A stretch of DNA of 6,281 nt from Nitrospinaceae bacterium (lineage in GTDB: Bacteria; Nitrospinota; Nitrospinia; Nitrospinales; VA-1). The notes beneath the pieces were generated by a model. The model searched no databases and was not told where the DNA came from. It was given only the letters and a program-made list of their open reading frames with translations. The position numbers and the translations under genes are program-made. Positions 5,726 through 6,281 of this stretch are shown piece after piece (the first letter of the stretch is position 1; each line of letters opens with the position of its first letter). The DNA lies in the NCBI GenBank assembly GCA_016763735.1, contig JAESTE010000140.1:1-6281 (forward strand), written 5' to 3'.

Positions 5726-5816
5726 TTAATCCCACAAAGTGGGTTTAATTCCCCGTGGCTTGCCACGCCTGTTAAATAAAAATATTTTAGGGACACCCTG
5801 CTGCTTGCGGCGGGGT
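5726..5816. repeat. REP-like cluster of stem-loops with CTTG loops
   Basis: There are three hairpins in 91 bp. The first is TTAATCCCAC paired with GTGGGTTTAA (5726-5735 with 5739-5748) around AAA, with one T-T mismatch. The second is CGTGG-CTTG-CCACG (5754-5767). The third is ACCCTGCTG-CTTG-CGGCGGGGT (5795-5816), nine pairs with two G-U wobbles. The two GC-rich hairpins share the CTTG loop and are separated by an AT-rich spacer containing the palindrome AAAATATTTT (5779-5788). This resembles the paired REP/BIME elements mobilised by RAYT transposases. The motif is familiar to me from GC-rich-loop REPs, but copy number elsewhere in the genome is unknown. It lies between the divergent glycosyltransferase and leuB promoter regions. 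Confidence 0.55.
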
Positions 5817-5850
5817 TGTTCATTTTCCTAACGTTTCCGGGTGGTAATAT

Positions 5851-5868
5851 TATCGCTGGTTTGCGATA
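5851..5868. promoter_or_regulatory. inverted repeat in the leuB upstream region, possible operator
   Basis: TATCGC (5851-5856) and GCGATA (5863-5868) form a perfect 6-bp inverted repeat around TGGTTT. It overlaps a TATTAT (5848-5853) that could be a -10 hexamer, though the matching -35 (TTCCTA, 5825-5830) is poor. The position would suit a repressor site or a short leader hairpin before the ribosome-binding site. No leader peptide with a run of Leu codons is visible, so classical leucine attenuation is not supported. Confidence 0.3.
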
Positions 5869-5891
5869 CTTGGCGAAAATTATGATTCAAT

Positions 5892-5905
5892 GAGGAGTTT
5901 TATTG
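5892..5905 (+). promoter_or_regulatory. ribosome-binding site that leaves the leuB start ambiguous
   Basis: GAGGAG (5892-5897) is the only strong Shine-Dalgarno near leuB. It is 14 bases from the ATG at 5912, which is too far for a usual start. It is only 5 bases from an in-frame TTG at 5903-5905, which would add LQI (read as MQI) to the protein. Spacing favours TTG; codon preference and the family N-terminus favour ATG. Confidence 0.55.
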
Positions 5906-5911
5906 CAGATT

Positions 5912-6281
5912 ATGAAAACTGAATTCAATATTGCTGTTTTTCCGGGAGACGGGATTGGTCCCGAAGTGGTCGCTGAGGCCATCGAGATTCTTAAAATCAT
6001 CGAGTCAAAGCTCGGTTTGAAAATAACCCTGAGCGAAGCCCCGGTAGGTGGTGCTGGTTATGAAGCAACAGGCCATCCCTTACCCGATGCCTCGCTGGAT
6101 ATTGCCAAAAAAGCCGATGGCGTACTGCTGGGTGCTGTGGGTGGACCAAAATGGGAAACGATAGACTTTTCCCTGCGCCCGGAACGGGCTTTGTTGGGAT
6201 TGCGCTCGAGCTTGGGACTTTATGCCAATTTGCGCCCGGCTAGTATTTTCCCTGCTCTGGTGGACGCATCTACCTTGAAGC
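5912..6281 (+). CDS. leuB: 3-isopropylmalate dehydrogenase LeuB (partial, N-terminal 123 residues)
   Basis: LeuB oxidises and decarboxylates (2R,3S)-3-isopropylmalate to 2-oxoisocaproate with NAD+, the third committed step of leucine biosynthesis in the cytoplasm. The visible third shows IAVFPGDGIGPEV (7-19), APVGGAGYEATGHPLPD (43-59), ADGVLLGAVGGPKWE (68-82), and RPERALLGLRSSLGLYANLRPA (89-110), which holds the arginines that grip the substrate carboxylates (R94, R98 and R108 region). The LRSSLGLYANLRP stretch separates LeuB from isocitrate and tartrate dehydrogenases. The frame is intact and runs off the window end after K123, so roughly two thirds of the usual 350-360 residues lie outside. 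The start may be the TTG at 5903 (see the ribosome-binding site). It is divergent from the glycosyltransferase gene. Confidence 0.95.
   Translation, partial: MKTEFNIAVFPGDGIGPEVVAEAIEILKIIESKLGLKITLSEAPVGGAGYEATGHPLPDASLDIAKKADGVLLGAVGGPKWETIDFSLRPERALLGLRSSLGLYANLRPASIFPALVDASTLK

Noticed and set aside
3713..5911. tRNA, CRISPR array or transposase gene in the intergenic stretches
   Set aside because: No GTTCGA-type T-loop with matching arms, no regularly spaced direct repeats and no transposase ORF were found. The repeats seen are palindromic, not CRISPR-like.

Overview
This looks like chromosomal DNA of a moderately AT-rich Gram-negative-type bacterium. It has Shine-Dalgarno-led genes, intrinsic terminators and REP-like palindromes. 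The best lineage hint is the first gene pair: a zinc-ribbon protein with a C-terminal PCP_red (protochlorophyllide-reductase-like) domain, next to a divergent Mrp/NBP35 ATPase. From memory this pairing occurs in Nitrospinota, Nitrospirota and related lineages. The assignment is an inference, not a database result.

Layout. Positions 1-1321 (minus strand) hold a two-gene operon: the Mrp/NBP35-type P-loop ATPase (443-1321) followed 17 bp later by the zinc-ribbon/PCP_red protein (1-425, C-terminus outside the window). Positions 1322-1573 are a divergent control region with a sigma-70-like promoter, an 11-bp direct repeat and an inverted repeat. Positions 1574-3712 (plus) encode a UvrD/Rep-type superfamily 1 helicase with a HelD-like layout. 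A single in-frame TAG at 2969-2971 breaks it: Walker A lies upstream of the stop, and Walker B plus the later helicase motifs lie downstream in the same frame. Positions 3713-4139 hold no convincing gene. They contain a promoter-like element, several hairpins and a strong intrinsic terminator (a possible small RNA or attenuated leader), then a C/T- and G-rich dispersed-repeat-like element. Positions 4140-4877 (plus) are truA, tRNA pseudouridine synthase A. Positions 4871-5650 (minus) are a family 2 glycosyltransferase whose 3' end overlaps truA by 7 bp. Positions 5651-5911 are a divergent spacer with a promoter for the glycosyltransferase, a REP-like set of hairpins with CTTG loops, and a small inverted repeat. 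From 5912 (possibly 5903) to the window end runs the N-terminal third of leuB, 3-isopropylmalate dehydrogenase.

Functionally the window is mixed: probable Fe-S or metal-cofactor handling, nucleic-acid repair or remodelling (probably inactivated), tRNA modification, polyprenyl-type glycan transfer, and leucine biosynthesis. No phage genes, transposases, CRISPR arrays, tRNAs or rRNAs are visible. The points most worth a second look are the amber-interrupted helicase, the Mrp/PCP_red pair with unusual Mrp motifs, and the structured non-coding segment before truA.
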